DNA of 64,000 nucleotides from Caldifermentibacillus hisashii (GTDB lineage: Bacteria; Bacillota; Bacilli; Bacillales; Caldibacillaceae). The stretch is from assembly GCF_027568575.1 (NCBI RefSeq), contig NZ_JANUVP010000013.1. One strand, 5' to 3'. Of the stretch, positions 7,507-16,687 are shown piece after piece. The translations under genes and the position numbers were made by a program. Numbering within the stretch: the stretch's first letter is position 1; every line of letters starts with the position of its first letter. The notes beneath the pieces were generated by a model. The model was not told where the DNA came from and made no database searches. It saw only the letters and a list, made by a program, of their open reading frames with translations.

Positions 7507-8991
7507 ATGAGTGAAAAGAAAAAACTGACAACAGCTTTCGGTGCTCCGGTGCCAAATGATCAGGATTCGAAAACGGCAGGTCCACGTGGCCCGCTTTTGA
7601 TGGAGGATTATTGGTTTATTGAAAAATTAGCTCATTTTGACCGGGAAGTCATTCCGGAACGGCGGATGCACGCAAAAGGTTCGGGTGCATACGGAACTTT
7701 TACTGTAACAAATGATATTACGAAATATACAAAGGCAGCTCTTTTCTCTGAAGTTGGTAAGAAAACAGATATGTTTATTCGTTTTTCAACGGTAGCCGGA
7801 GAACGGGGGGCCGCAGATGCCGAGCGGGACATTCGCGGTTGTGCCATGAAATTTTATACAGAAGAAGGAAATTGGGATCTTGTTGGTAATAACACACCTG
7901 TATTCTTCATGAGAGATCCTAAACGTTTCCCTGACTTAAACCACGTAGTCAAACGTGACCCAAAAACAAACATGCATAGTGCGCAGGCAAACTGGGATTT
8001 CTGGAGTTCTCTACCTGAAGCTTTACACCAAGTGACGATTACCATGAGTGACCGTGGTATCCCGGCAAGCTACAGACATATGCATATGTTTGGCAGTCAT
8101 ACGTATTCGATGTTTAATGCAGATAATGAACGCATTTGGGTAAAATTCCACTTCAAAACACAACAAGGAATTAAATGCTTAACCGATCAAGAAGCACAAG
8201 AATTAATCGGCCGTGACCGTGACAGCCATCAAAGAGATTTATATGAAGCTATCGAACGTGGTGATTATCCGAGATGGACTATGTACATTCAAGTCATGAC
8301 CGAAGAGGAAGCTCGCAATCTACCATATAACCCGTTTGATTTAACAAAAGTATGGTATCAAAAAGACTTCCCATTAATTGAAGTCGGTGTGGTTGAATTA
8401 AATCGCAACCCGGAAAACTATTTTGCCGAAGTAGAGCAAGCAGCATTTGCACCTACAAACATTGTGCCGGGTATTGGATTTTCCCCGGATAAAATGTTGC
8501 AAGGACGTCTATTCTCTTACGGGGATACCCAACGCTATCGATTAGGAGTAAATCATTGGCAAATTCCGGTAAATTATCCAAAAAATGCGAAAAACTTCCA
8601 TCCCTATCATCGTGACGGTGCAATGAGAATTTTCAATGCGGCTGAAGGAGGATCCGTTTCTTATTATCCGAACAGCTACGGTGAGTGGGAAGATAGTCCG
8701 GAACATCAGGAACCGGCTCTAGATATTTTCGGTACTGCTGATTATCATAATTTTCGTGAAGATGATGACAATTATTATGAACAACCGGGTAAATTGTTCC
8801 GCCTCATGACACCGGAAGAGCAACAAAGATTATTTGAAAATACAGCCCGTAATATGCAAGGAACGACAAAAGAAGTTCAATTACGTCATATTACAAACTG
8901 CTACAAAGCGGATCCGGCTTATGGTGAAGGGGTGGCAAAAGCATTGGGCATCTCGATGAGTGAAGTAGAAGCTGCTGTAGCCGGAAAATAA
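7507..8991 (+). CDS. katA: monofunctional haem catalase, small-subunit type
   Basis: 494 residues, typical of small-subunit catalases, converting H2O2 to water and O2 in the cytosol. Seen: the distal histidine region ERRMHAKGSGAYG, the distal asparagine in DLVGNNTPVFF, FSTVAGERGAADAERD, and the proximal haem-ligand tyrosine in RLFSYGDTQRYRLG. The N-terminus begins with the usual TTAFGAPVPNDQDS. The ATG is preceded by GGGGGTG. Monocistronic: PerR-type promoter upstream and strong terminator downstream. It is divergent from the polyamine operon. Confidence 0.97.
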   Translation: MSEKKKLTTAFGAPVPNDQDSKTAGPRGPLLMEDYWFIEKLAHFDREVIPERRMHAKGSGAYGTFTVTNDITKYTKAALFSEVGKKTDMFIRFSTVAGERGAADAERDIRGCAMKFYTEEGNWDLVGNNTPVFFMRDPKRFPDLNHVVKRDPKTNMHSAQANWDFWSSLPEALHQVTITMSDRGIPASYRHMHMFGSHTYSMFNADNERIWVKFHFKTQQGIKCLTDQEAQELIGRDRDSHQRDLYEAIERGDYPRWTMYIQVMTEEEARNLPYNPFDLTKVWYQKDFPLIEVGVVELNRNPENYFAEVEQAAFAPTNIVPGIGFSPDKMLQGRLFSYGDTQRYRLGVNHWQIPVNYPKNAKNFHPYHRDGAMRIFNAAEGGSVSYYPNSYGEWEDSPEHQEPALDIFGTADYHNFREDDDNYYEQPGKLFRLMTPEEQQRLFENTARNMQGTTKEVQLRHITNCYKADPAYGEGVAKALGISMSEVEAAVAGK

Positions 8992-9018
8992 TCACTAGAA
9001 TAATAGAATAGATATAAT

Positions 9019-9062
9019 GAAAATGCCCGGTTTCCGATGTTTGTGGAAGCCGGGCATTTTTA
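9019..9062 (+). terminator. katA terminator
   Basis: The arms AAATGCCCGG and CCGGGCATTT pair, with further pairing towards the loop, followed by a short T run; it begins about 28 nt after the katA stop. Confidence 0.9.
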
Positions 9063-9161
9063 GATCGATTATGGAAACTAACCTCTTTCAATAGTTTAAT
9101 TAACTACTATCCCATTTAGTAGTCAGTTAAAAATATATTTATGGCTGAGTTCTCCCTAAAG

Positions 9162-9539
9162 TTATCGAACCATGTAATATATGATAAGTAGAACAATTAA
9201 CCCTCCTACTAGCATATAGCATTGAAATTGTAATAATCGGTATAATCGGATATTGAACGATTCTGACGGAAGAGGTTTTTTCTTCCATTCCTCCAAATAA
9301 TCTTTTCTTTTAAACATAATATGGTTATATCGCCTAAATCCAAAGACAAGCCCGTCAAAAAAACCGCCCTTCACCGTGAACATGAACAAGACAGTTACCA
9401 CATAAATCAACCCGACGTAAAACACGGTATTAATGAAACTGATTAGAGTATGTTCAGACCCAAAGAAAAAAACTACGAAAATAACTGCCATATTCACTAA
9501 AAATAAACCTGCTTGTCGTTTCTCTTTCATTGATTTCAC
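9162..9539 (-). CDS. small membrane protein, DUF3899-like
   Basis: 125 residues with about three hydrophobic helices: residues 11-28, 32-55 and a C-terminal one near 104-124, separated by a basic cytoplasmic stretch (RRYNHIMFKRKDYLEEWKKKP). The general layout recalls the uncharacterised DUF3899 membrane proteins of Bacilli, but that is recognition by style only. No catalytic motif. The start region is contained in the first copy of a direct repeat, so the upstream flank is present twice. Monocistronic as far as visible. Confidence 0.6.
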   Translation of the reverse strand: MKSMKEKRQAGLFLVNMAVIFVVFFFGSEHTLISFINTVFYVGLIYVVTVLFMFTVKGGFFDGLVFGFRRYNHIMFKRKDYLEEWKKKPLPSESFNIRLYRLLQFQCYMLVGGLIVLLIIYYMVR

Positions 9540-9755
9540 CTATTTTAAGTAGTTGTTGTCATTATTCCATGTGTACAGATTAGTGAAAACTGCTTCCTAC
9601 AAATCTTGTTAAACTATACTAATATTTTAAATCAACCTAGTTGTAATTTCTCTTTCGTTGATTTCACCTATTTTAAATAGTCGCTGTCATTATACCACGT
9701 ACAGATTAGTGAAAACTACTTCCTACAAATCTTGTTAAACAATACTATTATTTTA
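9519..9755. repeat. direct duplication of about 110 bp (copies 9519-9629 and 9647-9755)
   Basis: The two copies share TGATTTCACCTATTTTAA, ACAGATTAGTGAAAACT and TTCCTACAAATCTTGTTAAA in the same order, differing by scattered substitutions and a 2-nt indel. Copy 1 contains the first codons and upstream region of the small membrane protein gene, so the duplication copies its 5' region without creating a second gene. Confidence 0.85.
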
Positions 9756-9942
9756 TCTATACCAATTCAACCATAAATCACCTAATTTGGTAAATTACAA
9801 ATAGTCCCGAAAAACCTTATACTAATATTTAATTTTCTCTTTACAAAAATAATAATTAACTGTATACTTCGTAATATACCTTCATTACTAGGAACATCCA
9901 GTTCCAAAATTCAGAAGATTAAAATATAGGGGGCTATCTTTT

Positions 9943-11613
9943 ATGAAGAAGAAGAAGTGGTCACTGCTACTGGCTGCTTTACTATTAGTAAGCACAGTTT
10001 TAGCGGCTTGTGGCGGTAAATCAGATGAAAGTTCAGGAAAAGGATCAGGAGACACTGATAAATCATCTGAACAAGTATTACGTTTAATGAATGGTGATCA
10101 GATTCCGACAATGGATTCTTCAATGGCAACTGACCAGTATGCCTTTCAATTCTTAGGCGAATCAATGGAAGGTTTATATCGCTTAGGAAAAGACGGGAAA
10201 CTTGAAGATGGAATGGCAATCGATCATAAAGTATCCGATGATGGCTTAACTTGGACGTTTAAATTACGTGAAGATGCCAAATGGTCTAACGGTGACCCTG
10301 TAACAGCGCATGATTTCGTATACGCATGGCGCCGTGCAGTTGACCCGGCAACAGGTTCAGAATATGGTCCATATATGATGGGCGGCGTTATTAAAAACGC
10401 AACAGCCGTTAACAAAGGCGAAGTAGCTGTTGAAGAACTGGGTGTGCGGGCAGAAGATGACCATACTTTAGTGGTTGAATTAGAAAACCCTACACCTTAT
10501 TTTGAATCACTTACAACTTTCGGAACCTTCCTGCCAATGAATCAAAAATTCGTTGAGGCACAAGGTGATAAATATGCAACAAGTACCGAAACATTATTAT
10601 TTAACGGACCATTTACGTTAGAAAAATGGACAAGTACTGCTAATAAATGGGAACTTGTAAAAAACGAAAATTACTGGGATAAAGATTCTGTTAAATTAGA
10701 CAAAATTACTTTCGTTGTCGTGAAAGACCCGCAAGCTGGTGTCGATTTATATGAAAAAGGCGAAGTGGACCGTGCAGGTTTATCTTCAGATTTAGTTGAC
10801 ATGTATTCTTCCAATGATGATTATATCACCATTCCGCAACCTAGCGTATTCTATTTAAAACTAAATCAAGTACGTAACGGTGAAAAAACACCATTGGCAA
10901 ATGTCAATATTCGGAAAGCAATCATGATGGCAGTCGATAAAGAAGCCGGCGTTAATGAAATTCTCAATAACGGTTCATTCGCAGCCAACGGGTTAATACC
11001 AAAAGACTTTGTGGAAGTACCGAGTACTGGTAAAGATTTCCGTGAGCAAAACGGTGATTTAGCTGTCTATAATAAAGAAGAAGCGAAGAAATATTGGGAA
11101 CAAGGTTTGAAAGAACTTGGTGTTACTAGTGTTTCATTAGAGTTCATGGGCGATGACGGTGAAAGTGCAAAAGTCTTTAATGAATATGTTGCCAATCAAT
11201 TAAAAACAAACTTGCCGGGATTGGAAATTACGATTAAAAACGTTCCATTCGAACAAAGAATTGATGCTGATACAGCTCAAGACTATGATATCCAATTTGC
11301 CGGTTGGGGTCCGGACTACCTAGATCCATATACCTTCTTAAGTCTATGGATTACCGATGGCGGAAACAACAAAATGGGTTATTCAAATCCGGAATATGAT
11401 AAACTGCTTCAAGATGTTCAAACAACATTAGCGAATGACCAAGACAAACGTTATGAAGCTATGTTACAAGCAGAAAAAATCTTGTTTGAAGATGCAGCAA
11501 TTGTCCCTATGTATCAACGTTCATTGGCTCTATTAAGTTCACCAAAAGTTCATAACATTATTGCCAATAAATTTGGTGCTGACTATGAGTGGAAATGGAC
11601 TTATATTGAATAA
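9943..11613 (+). CDS. oppA: oligopeptide ABC transporter, substrate-binding lipoprotein
   Basis: 556 residues. Secreted solute-binding protein of the peptide/opine/nickel class (SBP_bac_5), held to the membrane by a lipid on Cys23 in the lipobox VLAACGG. It captures oligopeptides and delivers them to OppBC. Seen: WTFKLREDAKWSNGDPVTAHDF, the signature region of the family, then AWRRAVDPATGSEYGPY and a C-terminal GWGPDYLDPYTFL. First gene of oppABCDF. A paralog with very similar sequence stands alone at 51199-52863. The 150-nt gap to oppB, with no hairpin I can see, may allow higher oppA expression through mRNA processing. Confidence 0.95.
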   Translation: MKKKKWSLLLAALLLVSTVLAACGGKSDESSGKGSGDTDKSSEQVLRLMNGDQIPTMDSSMATDQYAFQFLGESMEGLYRLGKDGKLEDGMAIDHKVSDDGLTWTFKLREDAKWSNGDPVTAHDFVYAWRRAVDPATGSEYGPYMMGGVIKNATAVNKGEVAVEELGVRAEDDHTLVVELENPTPYFESLTTFGTFLPMNQKFVEAQGDKYATSTETLLFNGPFTLEKWTSTANKWELVKNENYWDKDSVKLDKITFVVVKDPQAGVDLYEKGEVDRAGLSSDLVDMYSSNDDYITIPQPSVFYLKLNQVRNGEKTPLANVNIRKAIMMAVDKEAGVNEILNNGSFAANGLIPKDFVEVPSTGKDFREQNGDLAVYNKEEAKKYWEQGLKELGVTSVSLEFMGDDGESAKVFNEYVANQLKTNLPGLEITIKNVPFEQRIDADTAQDYDIQFAGWGPDYLDPYTFLSLWITDGGNNKMGYSNPEYDKLLQDVQTTLANDQDKRYEAMLQAEKILFEDAAIVPMYQRSLALLSSPKVHNIIANKFGADYEWKWTYIE

Positions 11614-11763
11614 ATAAAAAAATATATTTATTAATATATTGAATTGGAATTAAAATTAGAGAGTGTATGCCAAGATGTTGGCGTGCGCTCTCTTTCCTCA
11701 TGTAACTATAAATTTCATATAATAGAGAACATTTATTTTTTTTACTTTTTAGGAGGTGGCAAA

Positions 11764-12693
11764 ATGGCTCGCTATATTCTACGTCGTTTAGGATATATGA
11801 TTGTAACACTATTTATTATTGCAACACTTTCATTTTTCCTCATGAAAATGTTACCTGGAAGTCCGTTGAATGCAGAAGATAAATTGAGTGAAGAACAAAA
11901 AGCAATCGTCTTAGAAAAATACGGGTTGAATGATCCGGTTCCGGTTCAATATGTTCGTTATTTGACCGGACTTGTCCAAGGGGACTTAGGAATTTCCTTT
12001 AAATTTGATAATACCCCGGTTACCCAAATATTATTGGATCGAATAGGGCCATCAGCACTTGTAGGTTTTCAAGCCATGGTGATTGGAACGATTTTAGGTA
12101 TCGCATTAGGATTGATTGCTGCTGTTTTCCATAATGGTTTTCTGGATTATACCTCAACAATAATCGCTGTACTGGGTACTTCTATTCCTTCCTTTGTATT
12201 TGCCGGACTTCTTCAATATGTATTTGCAGTTGAACTAGGATGGTTTCCGGTAGCTCTCTGGGGTGAACCTGAACATACGATTTTACCGACAATTGCATTG
12301 GCAATTACACCATTAGCAACAGCAGCAAGGTTTATCAGAACTGAGATGGTTGAAGTATTAGGATCTAACTATATGCTTACTGCTAAAGCTAAAGGGATTG
12401 GTCAAGCTGGTCGGGTATGGAAACACGGATTTCGAAACGCACTTATCCCATTAATAACGGTTATCGGACCAATGGCTGTAAACATAATGACCGGATCTAT
12501 GGTTATTGAGCAAATTTTTGCAATACCGGGTATTGGGGAGCAATTTGTTTCCTCAGTTCTAGTCAATGACTATCCGACAATTATGGGGACAACCCTTTTA
12601 TATGCATTTGCCTTTATCGTTATTATTTTAATCGTTGACCTCCTTTACGGATTAATTGATCCAAGAATTCGAGTGACTGGAGGGAATAAATAA
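11764..12693 (+). CDS. oppB: oligopeptide ABC transporter permease OppB
   Basis: 309 residues, six predicted membrane helices, the first at residues 9-30 (MIVTLFIIATLSFFLMKMLP). The EAA-type loop is in TARFIRTEMVEVL...YMLTAKAKGIG, the contact for the ATPases. C-terminus DLLYGLIDPRIRV is typical of DppB/OppB. I took ATG 11764, preceded by AGGAGGTGG, instead of the upstream in-frame extension (from 11644), whose residues do not resemble the family. It forms the pore with OppC. Confidence 0.95.
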   Translation: MARYILRRLGYMIVTLFIIATLSFFLMKMLPGSPLNAEDKLSEEQKAIVLEKYGLNDPVPVQYVRYLTGLVQGDLGISFKFDNTPVTQILLDRIGPSALVGFQAMVIGTILGIALGLIAAVFHNGFLDYTSTIIAVLGTSIPSFVFAGLLQYVFAVELGWFPVALWGEPEHTILPTIALAITPLATAARFIRTEMVEVLGSNYMLTAKAKGIGQAGRVWKHGFRNALIPLITVIGPMAVNIMTGSMVIEQIFAIPGIGEQFVSSVLVNDYPTIMGTTLLYAFAFIVIILIVDLLYGLIDPRIRVTGGNK

Positions 12694-12694
12694 T

Positions 12695-13849
12695 ATGGAG
12701 AACAACAATTTAAACAATCTGCCGAAAGAATTATTTAAACCTCTGGTACGGAAAGAAGATACAAGTGAGACAATTTCTAAACCTAGTCGAACATTCGGGC
12801 AAGAGGCAAGAAGAACATTATTAAAAAATAAACCTGCGATCATCAGTCTCATTTTACTGATCATTATTATAATTATGAGTATCGTTGGTCCGCATATGTC
12901 TGAATACGGAAATGATGATCAAAATTTAAGTCGTGCAAAATTACCGCCGCATGCACCGGGTTTAGAAAAAATATCGTGGCTTGGATTTGACGGTACTTTA
13001 ACCGATGATTTTAAAGGTTCTACTGTGGAAGAGGCAAAGAGGAAAGCAATTGCCCGTTTTGATAATCAAGAAAAATTTATAGATTTTAAAGTGAAAAGTA
13101 AAGGAAATGGCGAAAGAAATTCAGCCGAAGTAGAAGCTACTTATCACGTATATGATGCAAAAGGTATGGGAGATCAGTATTTCTGGTTAGGTACGGACCA
13201 TTTAGGCCGTGACCAATGGACAAGACTTTGGTTAGGAACCCGGGTTTCTTTAATTATTGCCTTTGTTGCAGCTATTTTAGACCTTTTAATTGGTGTTACT
13301 TATGGTGGGATTTCCGGTTTCTTTGGCGGAAAAGTAGATAATTATATGCAACGGGTTATTGAAGTGCTTGTCGGTATTCCAAACCTAGTTATTATCTTAT
13401 TAATGATGTTATTCATGCAACCGGGGATTATGTCAATTGTCATCGCCCTTGCAATAACCGGATGGACCGGTATGGCGCGGATTGTTCGCGGTGAAGTCAT
13501 GAAGGTAAAGAATCAGGAGTTTGTATTAGCTGCAAGAACGTTAGGTACATCGAACGGTTCTATTATTAGAAAGCATTTATTGCCGAATATCAGTGGGATT
13601 ATTATTGTTAACACGATGTTTTCGATTCCAAGTGCGGTATTTTTCGAAGCATTTTTAAGCTTTATCGGTTTAGGGATTGTTCCACCAAATGCATCGTTAG
13701 GTTCTTTAATCAATATCGGGTTCCAAAACTTACGGATCTACCCGCATTTATTGGTTTATCCGGCGATTTTAATTTCGCTCATCATGATCACATTTAATAT
13801 TTTAGGTGATGGTCTTCGTGATGCGTTTGATCCGAAAATGCATAAATAA
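12695..13849 (+). CDS. oppC: oligopeptide ABC transporter permease OppC with enlarged extracellular loop
   Basis: 384 residues, about 80 longer than a standard OppC of near 305. The first helix (about residues 45-68) is followed by the usual YGNDDQNLSRAKLPPHAPG, then about 75 extra residues rich in K, E and D (roughly 90-160). The conserved WLGTDHLGRDQWTRLWLGTRVSL and five further helices come after that. The EAA loop is GEVMKVKNQEFVLAARTLG. The C-terminus GDGLRDAFDPK is standard. It starts right after oppB. The insert lies outside the membrane, between helices 1 and 2, where it could contact OppA. Confidence 0.94.
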   Translation: MENNNLNNLPKELFKPLVRKEDTSETISKPSRTFGQEARRTLLKNKPAIISLILLIIIIIMSIVGPHMSEYGNDDQNLSRAKLPPHAPGLEKISWLGFDGTLTDDFKGSTVEEAKRKAIARFDNQEKFIDFKVKSKGNGERNSAEVEATYHVYDAKGMGDQYFWLGTDHLGRDQWTRLWLGTRVSLIIAFVAAILDLLIGVTYGGISGFFGGKVDNYMQRVIEVLVGIPNLVIILLMMLFMQPGIMSIVIALAITGWTGMARIVRGEVMKVKNQEFVLAARTLGTSNGSIIRKHLLPNISGIIIVNTMFSIPSAVFFEAFLSFIGLGIVPPNASLGSLINIGFQNLRIYPHLLVYPAILISLIMITFNILGDGLRDAFDPKMHK

Positions 13850-13868
13850 TCAAGGTAGGTGTCTTTAA

Positions 13869-14918
13869 ATGAGTAAACTATTGGAAGTGAAAGATTTAAG
13901 TGTTTCATTTAACACCTACAACGGTGAAGTACAAGCTGTTCGAGGTGTAAGTTTTGACCTGAATGAAGGAGAGACATTGGCTATCGTTGGAGAGTCCGGT
14001 TCGGGAAAATCGGTAACTTCTTCGACATTAATGGGGCTTCTTCCCAAACCGGCAGGGATTATTAAAAGCGGTCAAATCCTTTTTCAGGGAGAGGATTTAG
14101 TAAAAAAATCCGAAAAGGAAATGCAAAAAATCCGTGGAAAAGAAATATCGATGGTCTTCCAAGATCCGTTATCTTCATTAAACCCGACAATGAAAATCGG
14201 GAATCAAATTATTGAAGGTTTAATCAAACATCAAGGCATGAATCGTGCAGAAGCAAAGAAAAAGGCAATTGAACTTTTGGATCAAGTTGGCATTCCACAT
14301 CCGGAAATTCGGGTAAATCAATACCCGCACCAATTTTCCGGCGGTATGCGGCAACGGGTTGTCATCGCCATCGCCCTTGCATGTAACCCAAAAATATTAA
14401 TTGCCGATGAACCGACAACAGCACTGGACGTAACGATTCAAGCCCAAATTCTCGAACTAATGAAGCAAATTCAACGAGATACAAAAACATCCATTATTTT
14501 TATTACCCATGACTTAGGGGTTGTGGCTAATGTAGCAGACCGGGTCGCGGTAATGTATGCCGGAAAAATTGTTGAAATCGGAACGGTCGACGATGTTTTC
14601 TATAACCCGAAACACCCATATACTTGGGGTTTACTTGGATCCATGCCGACATTGGATGCAGATGATGAAGAACTTTATACCATTCCGGGTACACCGCCGG
14701 ATATGTTGAATCCACCAAAGGGTGATGCTTTTGCACCAAGGAACGAATTTGCCTTGGAAATCGATGCGGTGATGGAACCGCCGATGTTTAAAGTGTCGGA
14801 TACACATTATGCGGCAACTTGGTTACTTCATAAAAATGCACCGAAAATTGAAATGCCTGAGTCCGTAAGACGGAGAATTGAAGGCTTTGCCAAAACCGGT
14901 AAGAAAGGGGGAGAATGA
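13869..14918 (+). CDS. oppD: oligopeptide ABC transporter ATP-binding protein OppD
   Basis: 349 residues. ABC ATPase with Walker A GESGSGKS near residue 40, Q-loop MVFQDPLSSLNP, signature FSGGMRQR, Walker B ILIADEPTTALD and switch histidine in FITHDLGVVA. The C-terminal oligopeptide/dipeptide domain (DELYTIPGTPPDML-like region) is present; its usual [4Fe-4S]-type cysteines seem absent. It pairs with OppF to energise OppBC. The stop overlaps the start region of oppF by 4 nt. Confidence 0.95.
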   Translation: MSKLLEVKDLSVSFNTYNGEVQAVRGVSFDLNEGETLAIVGESGSGKSVTSSTLMGLLPKPAGIIKSGQILFQGEDLVKKSEKEMQKIRGKEISMVFQDPLSSLNPTMKIGNQIIEGLIKHQGMNRAEAKKKAIELLDQVGIPHPEIRVNQYPHQFSGGMRQRVVIAIALACNPKILIADEPTTALDVTIQAQILELMKQIQRDTKTSIIFITHDLGVVANVADRVAVMYAGKIVEIGTVDDVFYNPKHPYTWGLLGSMPTLDADDEELYTIPGTPPDMLNPPKGDAFAPRNEFALEIDAVMEPPMFKVSDTHYAATWLLHKNAPKIEMPESVRRRIEGFAKTGKKGGE

Positions 14919-15856
14919 TCGTGAACAAGACGGAAAAAATTCTCGAAGTCAAGCATTTGAAAAAATATTTCCCTGCCGGACGACAAAAAATAATTAAAGC
15001 TGTTGATGATGTTTCTTTTGATATCTATAAAGGAGAAACATTCGGGTTAGTTGGAGAATCCGGTAGTGGTAAATCGACTACCGGTCAGACAATTATCCGA
15101 CTTTACGATGCGACGGATGGAGAAGTATTATTCCACGGAGAAAATGTTCATGCGAAAAAGTCAAGAGTGGAAAAATTGAAATTTAACCGGAAAATGCAAA
15201 TGATTTTCCAAGATCCATCCTCATCACTCAACCCCCGGATGACTGTATTGGATATTATTGCGGAAGGATTAGATGTCCATCACCTTGCAAAAAATGAAAA
15301 AGAACGGAAAGAAAGAGTGGAACAACTGTTAGAAGCGGTTGGTTTGAATAAAGAACATGCGACACGCTTTCCGCATGAATTCAGTGGCGGTCAACGGCAA
15401 CGGATTGGCATTGCCCGTGCCCTTGCCGTAGAACCGGAATTAATTATTTGTGATGAACCGATTTCTGCTTTGGATGTATCGATTCAAGCACAAGTCGTAA
15501 ATTTATTGAAAAAACTTCAAAAAGAACATGGATTAACGTATTTGTTCATTGCTCATGACCTCTCCATGGTTAAATACATTAGTGATCGGATTGGTGTTAT
15601 GCATCTTGGACATATGGTAGAGTTAGCAGATAGTGATGAATTATATAAAAATCCGGTCCATCCATATACAAAATCATTACTGTCAGCGATACCGCTGCCG
15701 GATCCTGAATATGAACGGAGTCGTAAGCGAATAACCTATGATCCATCAATTCATGATACAAGTGAAGAACCAAAGTTCCGCGAAATTCGACCTCACCATT
15801 GGGTTCGTTGTACAAGCAAGGAATTTGAGCAATATAAAAAAGAATTGGGAGAATAA
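14915..15856 (+). CDS. oppF: oligopeptide ABC transporter ATP-binding protein OppF
   Basis: 313 residues. ABC ATPase with Walker A GESGSGKST, Q-loop MIFQDPSSSLNPRM, signature FSGGQRQRIGIARAL, Walker B LIICDEPISALD and FIAHDLSMV. The C-terminal extension HPYTKSLLSAIPLPDPEYE is the OppF/DppF type. The start overlaps the end of oppD (ATGA). Last gene of the opp operon; a terminator follows after about 165 nt. Confidence 0.95.
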   Translation: MIVNKTEKILEVKHLKKYFPAGRQKIIKAVDDVSFDIYKGETFGLVGESGSGKSTTGQTIIRLYDATDGEVLFHGENVHAKKSRVEKLKFNRKMQMIFQDPSSSLNPRMTVLDIIAEGLDVHHLAKNEKERKERVEQLLEAVGLNKEHATRFPHEFSGGQRQRIGIARALAVEPELIICDEPISALDVSIQAQVVNLLKKLQKEHGLTYLFIAHDLSMVKYISDRIGVMHLGHMVELADSDELYKNPVHPYTKSLLSAIPLPDPEYERSRKRITYDPSIHDTSEEPKFREIRPHHWVRCTSKEFEQYKKELGE

Positions 15857-15888
15857 GAAAAGCAGACGGGTGGTGCTAGGAGCTAGGT

Positions 15889-16010
15889 TAAAATTTGTCT
15901 AAAGGCTGCTTACCAGTATTTTTACATGCAAATCCTTTTGTAAGAAAGGGAAGAGCACTCGAAGCTAAACTTGTCTGAAGGCTATTCATCAGTATTTTAT
16001 ACATGCTAAT
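15889..16010. repeat. two imperfect direct repeats of about 45 bp downstream of oppF
   Basis: Copies near 15889-15934 and 15964-16010 share the order (A/T)TTGTCT-AAGGCT-CAGTATTTT-ACATGC(A/T)AAT with several mismatches. They carry no open frame and lie before the operon terminator. Confidence 0.5.
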
Positions 16011-16017
16011 ATATCTA

Positions 16018-16049
16018 CAAAAAAACTCGGCAACCGCCGAGTTTTTTTT
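16018..16049 (+). terminator. opp operon terminator
   Basis: AACTCGGC and GCCGAGTT pair around AACC, with A residues before and eight T residues after. Confidence 0.92.
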
Positions 16050-16145
16050 CACAGAGTAACATCTTTGAAAAGGAAGTTTGTTCTTGATAAACTAAAGATA
16101 CCTTTAGCAATACAGGTGATTGTCATATTTCGAGGAGGTAAATCT

Positions 16146-16439
16146 ATGGGGGAAATCTTGGCGGTGCTAAAATATATAAAGGTTCAGCGTGAAGTCGATT
16201 ACATTGGATTCCAACAAAAGTACATTGAAGAGGAACGATATATGTACTTATATAAAGATAAACTTGTGACCCGGTATCATGATTTCCCCTTAGAAACTAT
16301 ATTCGACCTTTCCTATAAACCCTTTGGAAGTGAAGGGGGCACTTTGTATTTGCATACAAACCATGGTGTTTATACGTATCATTTACATTCAGATCCCCAA
16401 TTATTTATAGAAGCGTTTAAACGGCATCAAATGAAATGA
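16146..16439 (+). CDS. conserved-looking small protein of unknown function
   Basis: 97 residues from ATG 16146, which has GAGGAGG at an ideal distance; the 27 codons upstream in the same frame (from 16065) overlap the opp terminator and are not coding. No signal peptide or membrane helix. Hydrophilic N-terminal half with many aromatic and charged residues (YIGFQQKYIEEERYMYLYKDK), then a beta-rich second half (GGTLYLHTNHGVYTYHLHSDP) that could be a small PH-like or beta-sandwich fold. I do not recognise a family. A terminator-like hairpin follows immediately. Confidence 0.65.
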   Translation: MGEILAVLKYIKVQREVDYIGFQQKYIEEERYMYLYKDKLVTRYHDFPLETIFDLSYKPFGSEGGTLYLHTNHGVYTYHLHSDPQLFIEAFKRHQMK

Positions 16440-16487
16440 AGGGGCTGTCCGCAAAGTCATTTTTTGACTTATGGATGTGCCCCTTTA
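16438..16487 (+). terminator. terminator-like hairpin after the 97-residue protein
   Basis: AAGGGGC and GCCCCTTT pair over a long stem with an inner AAGTCA/TGACTT helix around a T run; it starts at the stop codon. Confidence 0.65.
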
Positions 16488-16687
16488 TGATTTAAAAGCT
16501 TGATCCAATAGATTTGGAAAGATTCCCCATTGTTCTGACTCTGAGTAAAATACCACCAAAAAGGTAATGTACCTGTTCGTTCTATTGTCGTCTAAATCAA
16601 AAGCTACAAACCATCAAGGTGTCAGTATTTCGGTTAACCCCATTCGTGAAGTACAAGATGCCGGTAAGAGGGGGTCATTCGCTCATC

